Below, one piece after another: positions 1-8,263 of a stretch of 64,000 bases of DNA (positions are counted from its first letter, which is position 1; every line of letters starts with the position of its first letter). A model generated the notes under the pieces. It saw nothing but the letters and a program-made list of their open reading frames with translations, made no database searches and was not told the DNA's origin. Origin of the DNA: Cyclobacteriaceae bacterium (lineage in GTDB: Bacteria; Bacteroidota; Bacteroidia; Cytophagales; Cyclobacteriaceae); NCBI GenBank assembly GCA_019638355.1, contig JAHBTY010000002.1, positions 511,001-575,000 on the forward strand, given 5' to 3'. Position numbers and translations under genes: made by a program.

Positions 1-515
1 TGTGTAAACGTGGGTTGATATTCTGTTTCGGCTGTAACAAAAACCTGCTCAGCGGTTATCTCTTTTTGCTCAACCAATTTTATTACCGTAGTGCCGGCCA
101 CCAGGTCGCCCAGGCGTTGGCCTTTACCTCCGGCAGCTACCAATATCAAGGCAATTGCTCCGCCTAAAAAGCCAAAGTCAATTATGGCAAATACCCATCG
201 CAATACATAATCGCCAATGGTGGCTGGTGTTCCATTAAGCCTGATAACCCGTATTTTTAAAAGGTACTTACCCAATGTTTGGCCATTCATAAAAATCTCA
301 AAGAATACTGAATAGAACAGGTAGGGAAACCCCAGCAATGCAATCCATATCCATTCATTGCGGGCATTTGTATAATATAAAAATGTGCCCAGTGCAATCA
401 TAAAGGCAATTACAACCACCCGATCGAACAGGTATGCCAGTATGCGATCGCCCACGCTTGCAAGCGGATATTGAATAAATACGTTTTGTGTTGTGCGAAC
501 CTGAATTGTTTGCAT
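1..515 (-). CDS. RDD family membrane protein (3' end outside window)
   Basis: The minus-strand frame runs off the window start, so the C-terminus is missing. The visible protein starts MQTIQVRTTQNV, followed by an RDD-type segment (SVGDRILAYLFDRVVV) and hydrophobic stretches at about residues 30-52, 57-75 and 105-130, with a second conserved block (GQRLGDLVAGTTVIKL). RDD proteins are small integral membrane proteins of uncertain role, sometimes linked to ion transport. I chose the Met at 515 because family members begin just before the QN..I.Y block; an in-frame ATG at 533 is possible. It is divergent from the dipeptidase and the SpoIIM/MoxR/DUF58 operon, which commonly has an RDD gene nearby. 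Confidence 0.85.
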   Translation of the reverse strand, partial: MQTIQVRTTQNVFIQYPLASVGDRILAYLFDRVVVIAFMIALGTFLYYTNARNEWIWIALLGFPYLFYSVFFEIFMNGQTLGKYLLKIRVIRLNGTPATIGDYVLRWVFAIIDFGFLGGAIALILVAAGGKGQRLGDLVAGTTVIKLVEQKEITAEQVFVTAETEYQPTFT

Positions 516-577
516 ACCGCTGTTCCTTAACATTTACCAACACCAAAAAAACAAAAGAAAATGAAACTGCCTAATGC

Positions 578-585
578 TATCTTTG
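578..585 (+). promoter_or_regulatory. candidate Bacteroidota -7 box (TATCTTTG) before the dipeptidase
   Basis: TATCTTTG matches the Bacteroidota -7 consensus TAnnTTTG and lies 28 bases before the dipeptidase ATG. I see no good -33 TTG at the usual distance, so the call rests on one box. Confidence 0.35.
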
Positions 586-613
586 AAGCCTTAAACTTTT
601 AAACCAAATTCAT

Positions 614-1858
614 ATGCTGTTTCGTGCGCTTGCTTCCATGTTTGTTTTTCTTCTGTTGATTGGGTGCACTGAGAAAAAACCGGTTGACCGGATGACGGAC
701 GAGCAGCTAAAAGCGTATGCCGATGAGTTGGCACACCGCTACATTATTACCGATGGCCACGTGGATTTACCCTATCGCCTGCAAATGAAAAACTTTCGCA
801 TTGAGCGCGAGTATATGGGCATTCCTGTTTCTACAACCGAAGGTGATTTTGATTACGAACGTGCCAAAAAAGGTGGACTGGATGCCCCCTTCATGTCTAT
901 TTACATTCCTTCTTCGTACCAGTTACAACCCGATAATGGTAAGGCTTTGGCCGATTCGCTTATTAATATGATTACCGCAATTGCCACACAAATACCCGAT
1001 AAGTTTGCGCTGGCCAACACCCCGCAGGAAGTAGATGCAAATTTCAAAGCCGGAAAAATTTCATTGCCTATGGGCATGGAAAATGGTGCTCCTGTAGGTA
1101 ATGACATCAGCAATGTAAAATACTTTTATGATCGTGGTATTCGCTACATCACCTTAACGCACGGTAAAGACAATCAGATTTGCGATTCATCGTACGATAC
1201 CACCGCTACCTGGCAAGGATTAAGTCCGTTTGGTGAGCAGGTGGTGAAAGAAATGAACAAGGTTGGTATTATGGTGGATATCTCGCACGTATCGGATAGC
1301 ACATTTTACGATGTGATGAAGCTTACCAATGTACCGGTAATTGCTTCACACTCCAGTTGCCGCAAATTCACACCCGGATTTAATCGTAATATGAACGATC
1401 ATATGATTAAAGTACTGGGCAAAAATGGCGGTGTTATTCAGATCAACTTTGGATCGGCCTTTCTGGACTCGGCTGTGCGGGCCGGTAACGATGCCAATCG
1501 CAAAAAACTTCAGGCATTGCTGGAAGAAAAAGGATTGAAAGCTACTGACTCGCTGGCCAAGCCCATTGTTGACGAATTTCAGAAAAACAATCCATCGCTT
1601 TTTGCCGATGTAAAAATCGTAGCCGACCATGTGGATCATGTTGTAAAACTGGCTGGCATTAACCATGTTGGCATTGGCTCTGATTATGACGGTGTTGGCG
1701 ATAGCTTACCCACCGGCTTGAAAGATGTATCGCAATACCCCAACCTGATTTATGAATTATTAAAACGGGGCTACACCGAAGATGACATTGCCAAAATCTG
1801 TTATAAAAACGTGTGGCGTGTGTGGAGTGCCGTTGAAAAAGCTGCCGGCCGCGGTTAA
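614..1858 (+). CDS. membrane dipeptidase, peptidase M19 family, lipoprotein
   Basis: A zinc-dependent dipeptidase of the renal/membrane dipeptidase family, expected to cleave dipeptides (including D-amino-acid types) at the envelope. The N-terminus is a lipoprotein signal (MLFRALASMF to LLIGC, Cys18). The metal-binding set of M19 is visible: H49-x-D51, E156 in ENGAPVG, H225 in VDISHVSD and H246 in ASHSSCR; the C-terminal HVGIGSDYDGVG block is also typical. At 414 residues it is full length for the family. It sits alone between the divergent RDD gene and the SpoIIM operon and is followed by a strong hairpin, so it is probably its own transcription unit. Confidence 0.93.
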   Translation: MLFRALASMFVFLLLIGCTEKKPVDRMTDEQLKAYADELAHRYIITDGHVDLPYRLQMKNFRIEREYMGIPVSTTEGDFDYERAKKGGLDAPFMSIYIPSSYQLQPDNGKALADSLINMITAIATQIPDKFALANTPQEVDANFKAGKISLPMGMENGAPVGNDISNVKYFYDRGIRYITLTHGKDNQICDSSYDTTATWQGLSPFGEQVVKEMNKVGIMVDISHVSDSTFYDVMKLTNVPVIASHSSCRKFTPGFNRNMNDHMIKVLGKNGGVIQINFGSAFLDSAVRAGNDANRKKLQALLEEKGLKATDSLAKPIVDEFQKNNPSLFADVKIVADHVDHVVKLAGINHVGIGSDYDGVGDSLPTGLKDVSQYPNLIYELLKRGYTEDDIAKICYKNVWRVWSAVEKAAGRG

Positions 1859-1882
1859 ACATTGTAATTAAATCTCCTTATT

Positions 1883-1931
1883 CAGGTTGGACGAAATGGG
1901 CTTATGCCCTATCTTCCAACCTGATTTTTTT
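1883..1931 (+). terminator. intrinsic terminator or attenuator abutting the SpoIIM start
   Basis: Perfect 9-bp arms CAGGTTGGA (1883-1891) and TCCAACCTG (1915-1923) enclose a second small stem (GGGC-ttat-GCCC) and are followed by seven T residues (1925-1931). The T tract ends exactly where the SpoIIM ATG begins (1932). This is the shape of a Rho-independent terminator for the dipeptidase gene, or an attenuator for the operon. Confidence 0.75.
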
Positions 1932-2891
1932 ATGCGCGAAGCTTCTTTTGTAAGTAAAAATAAAGCCCGTTGGCAAGAGTTTGAAAAAGCTCTTCATAAC
2001 CCCCAGCAAACTCCACCCGATAAACTGGCTGAATTGTTTATTCAAATTACGGACGATCTTTCTTTTTCCCGAACACAATATCCGCAAAGTCGCACCACAC
2101 ACTATCTTAATTCGCTGGCCAGTAAAATTCATGGCGAGATTTATAAAAATAAAAAAGAAGAGAAAAACAGGTTTGTACTATTCTGGAAGGAAGAGTTGCC
2201 GGCTGTAATGATTACTGCTCATAAACAATTGGTGTATGCCTTTATCATCTTTATTGTGGCCGGAATTTTAGGAGCTGTTTCCGTTGCTTACGATGACACC
2301 TTTGTACGCTTAATCCTGGGTGATGGCTACGTAAACATGACGCTTGAAAACATTAAGAAGGGAAACCCCACAGAAGTTTACTCATCAGCGGGCGAAATGG
2401 ATATGTTTTTTATGATTACGCTCAACAACATCATGGTTTCAATCCGGGTGTTTGTAATGGGCGTAATGGCTTCGCTGGGTACGGGCCTCATGTTATTTTA
2501 CAATGCCGTAATGGTGGGTACATTCATCATGTTTTTCTATCAAGAGAGCCAGTTGAGCCAGGCGTTGCCGGTAATTATGTTACATGGCACGATCGAACTT
2601 ACTTCTATTGTAATTGCTTCGGCAGCAGGTTTTGTAATGGGCAACAGCATTCTGTTTCCAGGAACGTATTCGCGGTTAGCTTCTTTTAAAATGGGTGCTG
2701 TTAAAGGCTTAAAGATTGTGATGGGGCTGGTTCCTTTTTTTATCCTGGCCGGTTTTATCGAATCATTTATTACCCGCTATGCTTTTATGCACTGGAGCCT
2801 GAAGGCCATCATCATCGGACTATCCGCATTTCTCATGATTTATTATTTCATCTTTTACCCCATACAGTTAAAACGAAATGGAAGAATTTAA
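1932..2891 (+). CDS. SpoIIM family (stage II sporulation protein M-like) membrane protein
   Basis: A 319-residue integral membrane protein with the SpoIIM-type block LHGTIELTSIVIASAAG and about five hydrophobic segments in the C-terminal two thirds, after a charged N-terminal domain of about 90 residues. The organism type does not sporulate; SpoIIM relatives are widespread in non-sporulating bacteria and of unknown role. An in-frame ATG at 1887 exists but lies inside the preceding hairpin; I chose 1932 (MREASFVSKNK), which fits how relatives start. First gene of the SpoIIM-DUF4129-DUF4350-MoxR-DUF58 operon; it overlaps the next gene by 14 bases. Confidence 0.88.
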   Translation: MREASFVSKNKARWQEFEKALHNPQQTPPDKLAELFIQITDDLSFSRTQYPQSRTTHYLNSLASKIHGEIYKNKKEEKNRFVLFWKEELPAVMITAHKQLVYAFIIFIVAGILGAVSVAYDDTFVRLILGDGYVNMTLENIKKGNPTEVYSSAGEMDMFFMITLNNIMVSIRVFVMGVMASLGTGLMLFYNAVMVGTFIMFFYQESQLSQALPVIMLHGTIELTSIVIASAAGFVMGNSILFPGTYSRLASFKMGAVKGLKIVMGLVPFFILAGFIESFITRYAFMHWSLKAIIIGLSAFLMIYYFIFYPIQLKRNGRI

Positions 2892-3867
2892 ACTCATTGA
2901 ACTACAACAATCGCGCGATTTCAGCAGAAAAATTAACAGCACGTTTGAGTTTCTGCGTCAGAATTTCAAGCCTTTGTTAAAATCTATTCTTTATATAGCA
3001 GGGCCGCCTGTGCTGGTGGGTAGTTTATTGTTAGGTTCATTCATCGGTGAATTCTTTTCTCTGATACAAGGCGCCCAAACCGGCAGCCCGGAAATGGCTG
3101 CCGATTATTTTCTCTCGGTTAGTTTCTGGTTACAGCTTATCCTAATGGTTATTCTATTATTCATTAGCTACATTATTACCATTGCCACTATTAACGCCTA
3201 CATTATTCTATATAAAGAAAGGCAAACCAATAAGTTGGAAGTAAGTGAAGTGTGGAACAAAGCCCGCCAGATTTTCTGGCCATACCTGGGCACTACTATC
3301 CTTTTCTTTCTGGCGTTTATTATTGCTTACATCGCCTTATTGATTCCGATTTTTATACTGGGCGATATGTCGAGTGTGTTGTTGGTGTTTCTTGGGTTTC
3401 CCATTGTAATTGGTGGTATTGTGTATCTGATAATCAGTTCGTCACTTACCTACTTTGTTCAGGCTTACGAAAAAAAGAATTTCTTTGATTCTATTGCTCG
3501 CTCGTTTCGATTGGTAAACAACGGAAAATGGTGGAGCACGTTTGGGTTGCTTGCCATTCTGCAGTTAATTGTAGGTACTGTTTCATACATTTTTCTGATT
3601 CCCTATTATGTAATCATGTTTACAGCTTCGCTTCATTCAGCACAAAGCGGCTCGCCCTTTCAATTGTCCGACACCATGGGAATAATTATTCTGGTTTGTT
3701 TTACCCTGTACTACCTGGCACAAATGCTCATGTATTCATTGCCCCACATCGGTGTGGCTTTTCAATACTTTAACCTGGTTGAACTAAAAGAAGCCCGTGG
3801 ATTGATGTCGCAAATTGAAACCCTCGGCCAGCAAGATACAAGTACACGGCCCGAGGAAAATTTCTAA
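2878..3867 (+). CDS. polytopic membrane protein of unknown function
   Basis: A 329-residue protein with a short hydrophilic start (MEEFKLIELQQSRDFSRKIN) and about six strongly hydrophobic segments. I do not recognise a named family with certainty; the layout (repeated long helices, motif SIARSFRLVNNGKWWSTFG) resembles the membrane domain found in some glycerophosphodiester phosphodiesterase-type proteins, but no catalytic residues are visible. The 14-base overlap with the SpoIIM gene and the 11-base gap to the DUF4129 gene show it belongs to this operon, probably as a membrane partner of the SpoIIM and RDD proteins. Confidence 0.8.
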   Translation: MEEFKLIELQQSRDFSRKINSTFEFLRQNFKPLLKSILYIAGPPVLVGSLLLGSFIGEFFSLIQGAQTGSPEMAADYFLSVSFWLQLILMVILLFISYIITIATINAYIILYKERQTNKLEVSEVWNKARQIFWPYLGTTILFFLAFIIAYIALLIPIFILGDMSSVLLVFLGFPIVIGGIVYLIISSSLTYFVQAYEKKNFFDSIARSFRLVNNGKWWSTFGLLAILQLIVGTVSYIFLIPYYVIMFTASLHSAQSGSPFQLSDTMGIIILVCFTLYYLAQMLMYSLPHIGVAFQYFNLVELKEARGLMSQIETLGQQDTSTRPEENF

Positions 3868-3878
3868 CAGTTACAAGT

Positions 3879-4679
3879 GTGAGGTTAACCGGAATTATTA
3901 TTTTCTTAATGCTTGCTCTTTCAGCAAGTGCACAGATTCCGGCTATGCCCGATACTACAGTTGCTATTCCCGATAGCACGGAAGTTGAAATTCCGGATTC
4001 ATTGAATATTGAATACTATGACGATGAGGAGGTACCCGACTATGCCGGCCCGGCTGATACCGTTGCAATCAACGCACAAAAATTTTCATCGCAGCGGCTG
4101 GATAGTTTGAAAGCAGATGACGACCTGCAATACACACAACCACCCACCGTAGCCGAATCAATCTGGCAACGTATTAAACGATGGTTAGCCTGGTTATTAG
4201 AATCGTTGTTTTATAAAACAACCACTACCGACCTCGGTCGGTTTATCATGTATTCACTCATACTGGTAGCCATTATTATTATCGTGATGACGTTGTTGCG
4301 TGTAAATGCCTTTCGGGTGTTTTATTCCGGAGCCGATACTTCCAAGCCTGCCTATTCGGTATTTCATGAAAACATTCACGAAATGAATTTTGAACAACTG
4401 ATTCAGGAAGCAACCGATAAAAAAGAATACCGGTTAGCTACCCGTTTGGTTTTTTTATATGCCCTGAAATTATTAGCGGATAAACACCTGATTGATTTTA
4501 CACCTGGCAAAACCAATCACGATTATGTAGAAGAGCTTAAAACCGGTGACGTAAAAACCGGATTAAACGAACTAAGTTTTTATTTTGAGTACGCCTGGTA
4601 CGGAAATTTTTCCATTACTGAAAGTCAGTTTCAACAGGTTAAACAAACATTCACATTCTGGAAAGAAAAAGTGCAATGA
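3879..4679 (+). CDS. DUF4129 domain-containing protein
   Basis: A 266-residue protein with an apparent signal peptide (RLTGIIIFLMLALSASAQ), an acidic, proline-rich linker, one transmembrane helix at about residues 124-142 (YSLILVAIIIIVMTLL), and a C-terminal DUF4129 domain (ATRLVFLYALKLL ... YFEYAWYGNFSITESQF). The start codon is GTG. Its stop overlaps the next start as ATGA. DUF4129 proteins recur beside DUF4350, MoxR and DUF58 genes; their biochemical role is unknown. The C-terminal domain probably faces the cytoplasm, where it could meet the MoxR ATPase. Confidence 0.85.
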   Translation: MRLTGIIIFLMLALSASAQIPAMPDTTVAIPDSTEVEIPDSLNIEYYDDEEVPDYAGPADTVAINAQKFSSQRLDSLKADDDLQYTQPPTVAESIWQRIKRWLAWLLESLFYKTTTTDLGRFIMYSLILVAIIIIVMTLLRVNAFRVFYSGADTSKPAYSVFHENIHEMNFEQLIQEATDKKEYRLATRLVFLYALKLLADKHLIDFTPGKTNHDYVEELKTGDVKTGLNELSFYFEYAWYGNFSITESQFQQVKQTFTFWKEKVQ

Positions 4680-5860
4680 AGGATTGGAAATACATAACAT
4701 ACATTGCATTGCTGGGCGGCCTGCTGGTTTTGTTGTTGCTAACTAAAAATAAACAATACGACTGGACAGTTACTTTTTCGCATGAAGATAAAAATCCGTA
4801 CGGAGCTTATGCCTTCAATGAATTACTTCCAACCCTGCAGCATCAACGCATTAAAAATTCCTACCAAACCTTGTACGAGTTACAGGATTCGCTTACACAA
4901 AATCAAAACCTGCTTATTATCAGCAGTTCGTTTGCACCCGGCAAAGAAGATACCGAGGCTTTGTTGAAACATGTAAACAATGGAGGCACCGCTTTTATCT
5001 CGGCCAATTATTTTTATGGATCATTTGCCGATACACTGGGCCTTGAAGTCTCGGATATACTTTTCAAAAATACACAACACGCATTCGATAATTTCGATAC
5101 CGCCTCGCTGCATTTTGTAAGCCCGGTAATGGACTCAACGATCGAGTTTCGATACAAGAAAGGAAACATCCACAACTACATTAGTCGGGCCGATTCCATA
5201 CCAGCCACTACCCTCACTAAAAATAACTATCACCAACCTGTAACAATCAAAACACAATTTGGTAAGGGAACCCTGTTGATAAACTGTACACCTATGATTT
5301 TTACCAATATCCATTTATTGGATTCAAGTAATCATAAAATGGCCGCAGGTTTACTTTCGTATTTACCACCACGCGAAACCATCTGGACAGAATATTATCA
5401 TTTGGGACGATTTGAATCAACAACCCCTTTACGTTTCGTATTAATAACAGAACCGTTGCGCTGGGCATATTACCTCACTATAATTTCGATTTTGCTTTTC
5501 ATGATTTTTGAGGCGAAGAGAAAACAGCGCATCATACCGATTATAAAACCACTCGCCAACACCTCGCTTGAATTTGTGGGTACTATTGGTAATCTCTACT
5601 ACCAAAATGGCGATCATAAAAATATTGCGGAAAAGAAAATTCAATTTTTCTTTGAGCATGTACGTACCCATCAAAACATAAACCTGCAACAATTGGATGA
5701 AACTACATTACAGTTTTTAATCCGCAAGTCGGGTGTGCCGGAAAAAACAGTGCGGGCGTTGGTAAACAGAATTCAATCCATCCGCTCGAAGCATCAAATA
5801 TCACCAGACGACCTTCGTGATCTGAATCAACTAATCGAACATTTTCATAATAAGAAATAA
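4676..5860 (+). CDS. DUF4350 domain-containing membrane protein
   Basis: A 394-residue protein with an N-terminal transmembrane helix (residues 7-22), an extracytoplasmic Rossmann-like region containing the DUF4350 block (NPYGAYAFNELLP ... LLIISSSFAPG), a second helix at about residues 262-280, and a C-terminal cytoplasmic helical part (about 285-394). DUF4350 resembles the glutamine-amidotransferase-like or GldG-type sensing fold, but no catalytic triad is visible. It overlaps the DUF4129 gene by four bases and ends three bases before moxR, so it is translationally coupled within the module. Confidence 0.85.
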   Translation: MKDWKYITYIALLGGLLVLLLLTKNKQYDWTVTFSHEDKNPYGAYAFNELLPTLQHQRIKNSYQTLYELQDSLTQNQNLLIISSSFAPGKEDTEALLKHVNNGGTAFISANYFYGSFADTLGLEVSDILFKNTQHAFDNFDTASLHFVSPVMDSTIEFRYKKGNIHNYISRADSIPATTLTKNNYHQPVTIKTQFGKGTLLINCTPMIFTNIHLLDSSNHKMAAGLLSYLPPRETIWTEYYHLGRFESTTPLRFVLITEPLRWAYYLTIISILLFMIFEAKRKQRIIPIIKPLANTSLEFVGTIGNLYYQNGDHKNIAEKKIQFFFEHVRTHQNINLQQLDETTLQFLIRKSGVPEKTVRALVNRIQSIRSKHQISPDDLRDLNQLIEHFHNKK

Positions 5861-5863
5861 CCT

Positions 5864-6841
5864 ATGGAATCTAATCCTTTTCAAAGTCGTGTAGATTTAA
5901 CAGCGCTTAATGCACGCGTAGCCGAAATTAAAACTGAAATCGGAAAAGTAATTGTGGGTCAAGAGCAAATGATTGATTTACTCCTTACTGCTATTCTTGC
6001 TGATGGTCATGTGCTGATTGAAGGTGTGCCCGGTGTTGCCAAAACACTTACAGCCAAACTACTTTCTAAAATCATTTCGGTTGATTTTGCGCGCATACAG
6101 TTTACACCCGACCTGATGCCGTCTGATATTTTAGGAACTTCGGTTTATAATTTAAAATCATCAGAGTTTGAATTTAAAGCTGGTCCGATCTTTACCAACA
6201 TTGTATTGATTGACGAAATTAATCGCGCACCAGCCAAAACACAAGCCGCACTATTTGAAGTAATGGAAGAACGGCAAGTAACCATTGATGGGCACACGCA
6301 TAAAATGCGCTTTCCATATATGGTATTGGCCACGCAAAATCCAATTGAGCAGGAAGGTACCTATCGGTTGCCGGAAGCACAGCTTGATCGTTTTCTGTTT
6401 AAGATTATGGTAACGTATCCTTCACATGATCATGAGATAGAAATTTTAACGCGCCACCATGAGCGCAAGGGCGTGCAACCTATTTCAGAAATTACGCCAT
6501 TGCTGAAAGCTGAGGAAATTGAATTGTTCCGCAAGTTTGCCCAACAGGTTCACATCGAAAAAAATCTACTGGTGTACATTGCTCAAATCATTCAGGAAAC
6601 ACGAAACAATCCGATGATATTTTTGGGAGCCTCACCTCGGGCATCGTTGGCAATCTTAACTGGCTCAAAAGCATTTGCTATGCTCAGTGGTCGCGACTTC
6701 GTAAACCCGGAGGATATTAAGTTTATTGCTGCACCTGTATTGCGCCATCGTATAGTAATGAGTCCGGAAAAAGAGATGGAAGGAATTGATGCCGATGAGG
6801 TTATCAACCAGATTATAAATAAAATAGAAGTTCCTCGCTAA
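5864..6841 (+). CDS. MoxR family AAA+ ATPase
   Basis: An AAA+ ATPase of the MoxR class, thought to act as a chaperone that remodels or activates partner proteins. Walker A is GVPGVAKT (residues 54-61), Walker B is IVLIDEIN (D117, E118), and the sensor-1 region VLATQNPIEQEGTYRLPEAQLDRF is typical. At 325 residues it is full length. It lies one base before a DUF58 gene, the standard MoxR partner, and after DUF4129/DUF4350 genes, which suggests the ATPase works on this membrane-associated set rather than on a methanol dehydrogenase. Confidence 0.96.
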   Translation: MESNPFQSRVDLTALNARVAEIKTEIGKVIVGQEQMIDLLLTAILADGHVLIEGVPGVAKTLTAKLLSKIISVDFARIQFTPDLMPSDILGTSVYNLKSSEFEFKAGPIFTNIVLIDEINRAPAKTQAALFEVMEERQVTIDGHTHKMRFPYMVLATQNPIEQEGTYRLPEAQLDRFLFKIMVTYPSHDHEIEILTRHHERKGVQPISEITPLLKAEEIELFRKFAQQVHIEKNLLVYIAQIIQETRNNPMIFLGASPRASLAILTGSKAFAMLSGRDFVNPEDIKFIAAPVLRHRIVMSPEKEMEGIDADEVINQIINKIEVPR

Positions 6842-6842
6842 G

Positions 6843-8174
6843 GTGAAGTTAATTCGCGCACTATACCTGGGCAATCGCCTCTTCATGCTCATCGGAGCAA
6901 TTGTGGGAACATTCATTCTCACATTTGTATTGGGTGGAGGTACCATTATTCCAAAAATTTTATTTCTGCTGTTGGTTGCGGCTGTGCTCACTGATTTACT
7001 CTTACTATTCAGAGTAAAAAAAGGTTTACGAGGCGAGCGTTTAGTTGCCGAAAAACTTTCGAATGGTGACGAAAATGAAATCGCCATTTACCTGGAAAGC
7101 TTCTATTCATTTCCGGTTTCGCTTCGCATCTTCGATGAAATTCCACATCAGTTTCAACGCAGAGATCTGGAGTTTAACTTAGTAATGGAGCCTGGCTCGA
7201 ACAAAGTGGTGAAGTATTCTTTACGGCCGGTAAAGCGGGGCGTTTATTCATTTGGCGCAGTAAATGTGTTAGTCAAAACCAAACTTAATCTTGTTGCCCG
7301 CAGGTTTAAGTTTTCGAATGATAAAGAAGTGCCGGTGTATCCATCGTACATTCAAATGCGCAAGTACGAGTTGCTGGCCATCCACAACAGGCTTACGATG
7401 TCGGGCATAAAAAAGATCAGGCGCATAGGCCACAATCAGGAGTTTGAGTTAATTAAAGAATATGTAAGTGGCGATGATTTTCGAACTATCAACTGGAAAG
7501 CGACTGCACGCAAATCGCGGTTAATGGTTAATCAATTTCAGGATGAGCGCTCGCAACAAGTGTATTCACTCATCGATAAAGGGCGGGTAATGCAAATGCC
7601 CTTTGCGGGGATGAGTTTGCTGGACTATGCCATTAATGCCGCACTGGTTATTTCGAATATCGCCATTAAAAAATCAGATAAAGCGGGGCTTATTACTTTT
7701 CAGGATAAGATCGGGAATATTTTAAAAGCAGCCCGACTCAACAACCAGATGGCTACCATTCAGGAAGTATTGTACAATCAGAAAACTGCATTTCTGGAAA
7801 CAGATTATTCCATGCTTTACAGTACGGTTCGCAGAACTATCAATCAGCGCAGTTTGCTTTTACTTTTTACCAACTTCGAAAGTATTCATGGTTTGCATCG
7901 GCAATTGCCGTACCTCATCAGCCTGAACAAAATGCACTTGCTGATTGTGATTTTTTTCGAAAACACGGAACTGAAAAGCCTTATCGAAAATCCCGCTGAA
8001 AATCTGAAAGAAATTTATTACAAAGCCATAGCCGAGCGATTTAGTTTTGAGAAGAAACTAATTGTAAAAGAACTTCAAAAACACGGAATCCAATCCATAC
8101 TTACCGCTCCTGAAAAACTTACCATCAACACCATTAACAAGTATCTGGAATTGAAGGCGCGGAATCTGATTTAG
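6843..8174 (+). CDS. DUF58 domain-containing protein (MoxR partner)
   Basis: A 443-residue protein starting with GTG, with two hydrophobic helices at about residues 13-55 and a DUF58 core (EYVSGDDFRTINWKATARK). The region after the core (residues 230-430) has a von Willebrand A-like rhythm (QQVYSLIDKG, YAINAALVISNIAI, LLLFTNFE), although the MIDAS motif is not clear. DUF58 proteins are the usual partners of MoxR ATPases. Last gene of the operon; a 90-base gap follows before the secreted metalloprotease-like gene. Confidence 0.92.
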   Translation: MKLIRALYLGNRLFMLIGAIVGTFILTFVLGGGTIIPKILFLLLVAAVLTDLLLLFRVKKGLRGERLVAEKLSNGDENEIAIYLESFYSFPVSLRIFDEIPHQFQRRDLEFNLVMEPGSNKVVKYSLRPVKRGVYSFGAVNVLVKTKLNLVARRFKFSNDKEVPVYPSYIQMRKYELLAIHNRLTMSGIKKIRRIGHNQEFELIKEYVSGDDFRTINWKATARKSRLMVNQFQDERSQQVYSLIDKGRVMQMPFAGMSLLDYAINAALVISNIAIKKSDKAGLITFQDKIGNILKAARLNNQMATIQEVLYNQKTAFLETDYSMLYSTVRRTINQRSLLLLFTNFESIHGLHRQLPYLISLNKMHLLIVIFFENTELKSLIENPAENLKEIYYKAIAERFSFEKKLIVKELQKHGIQSILTAPEKLTINTINKYLELKARNLI

Positions 8175-8263
8175 TTTTTTTCAATCAATTTACCTTTCCA
8201 TACGAGGGTTCCACCGCAGAAGTGCGCAACACATTTATAACTTTCTTATTTTTAGTATTCTAA

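Noticed and set aside
1346-1666. Antisense open frames inside the dipeptidase, uvrA and other genes
   Set aside because: They lie wholly within well-supported genes on the other strand and show no recognisable protein features.
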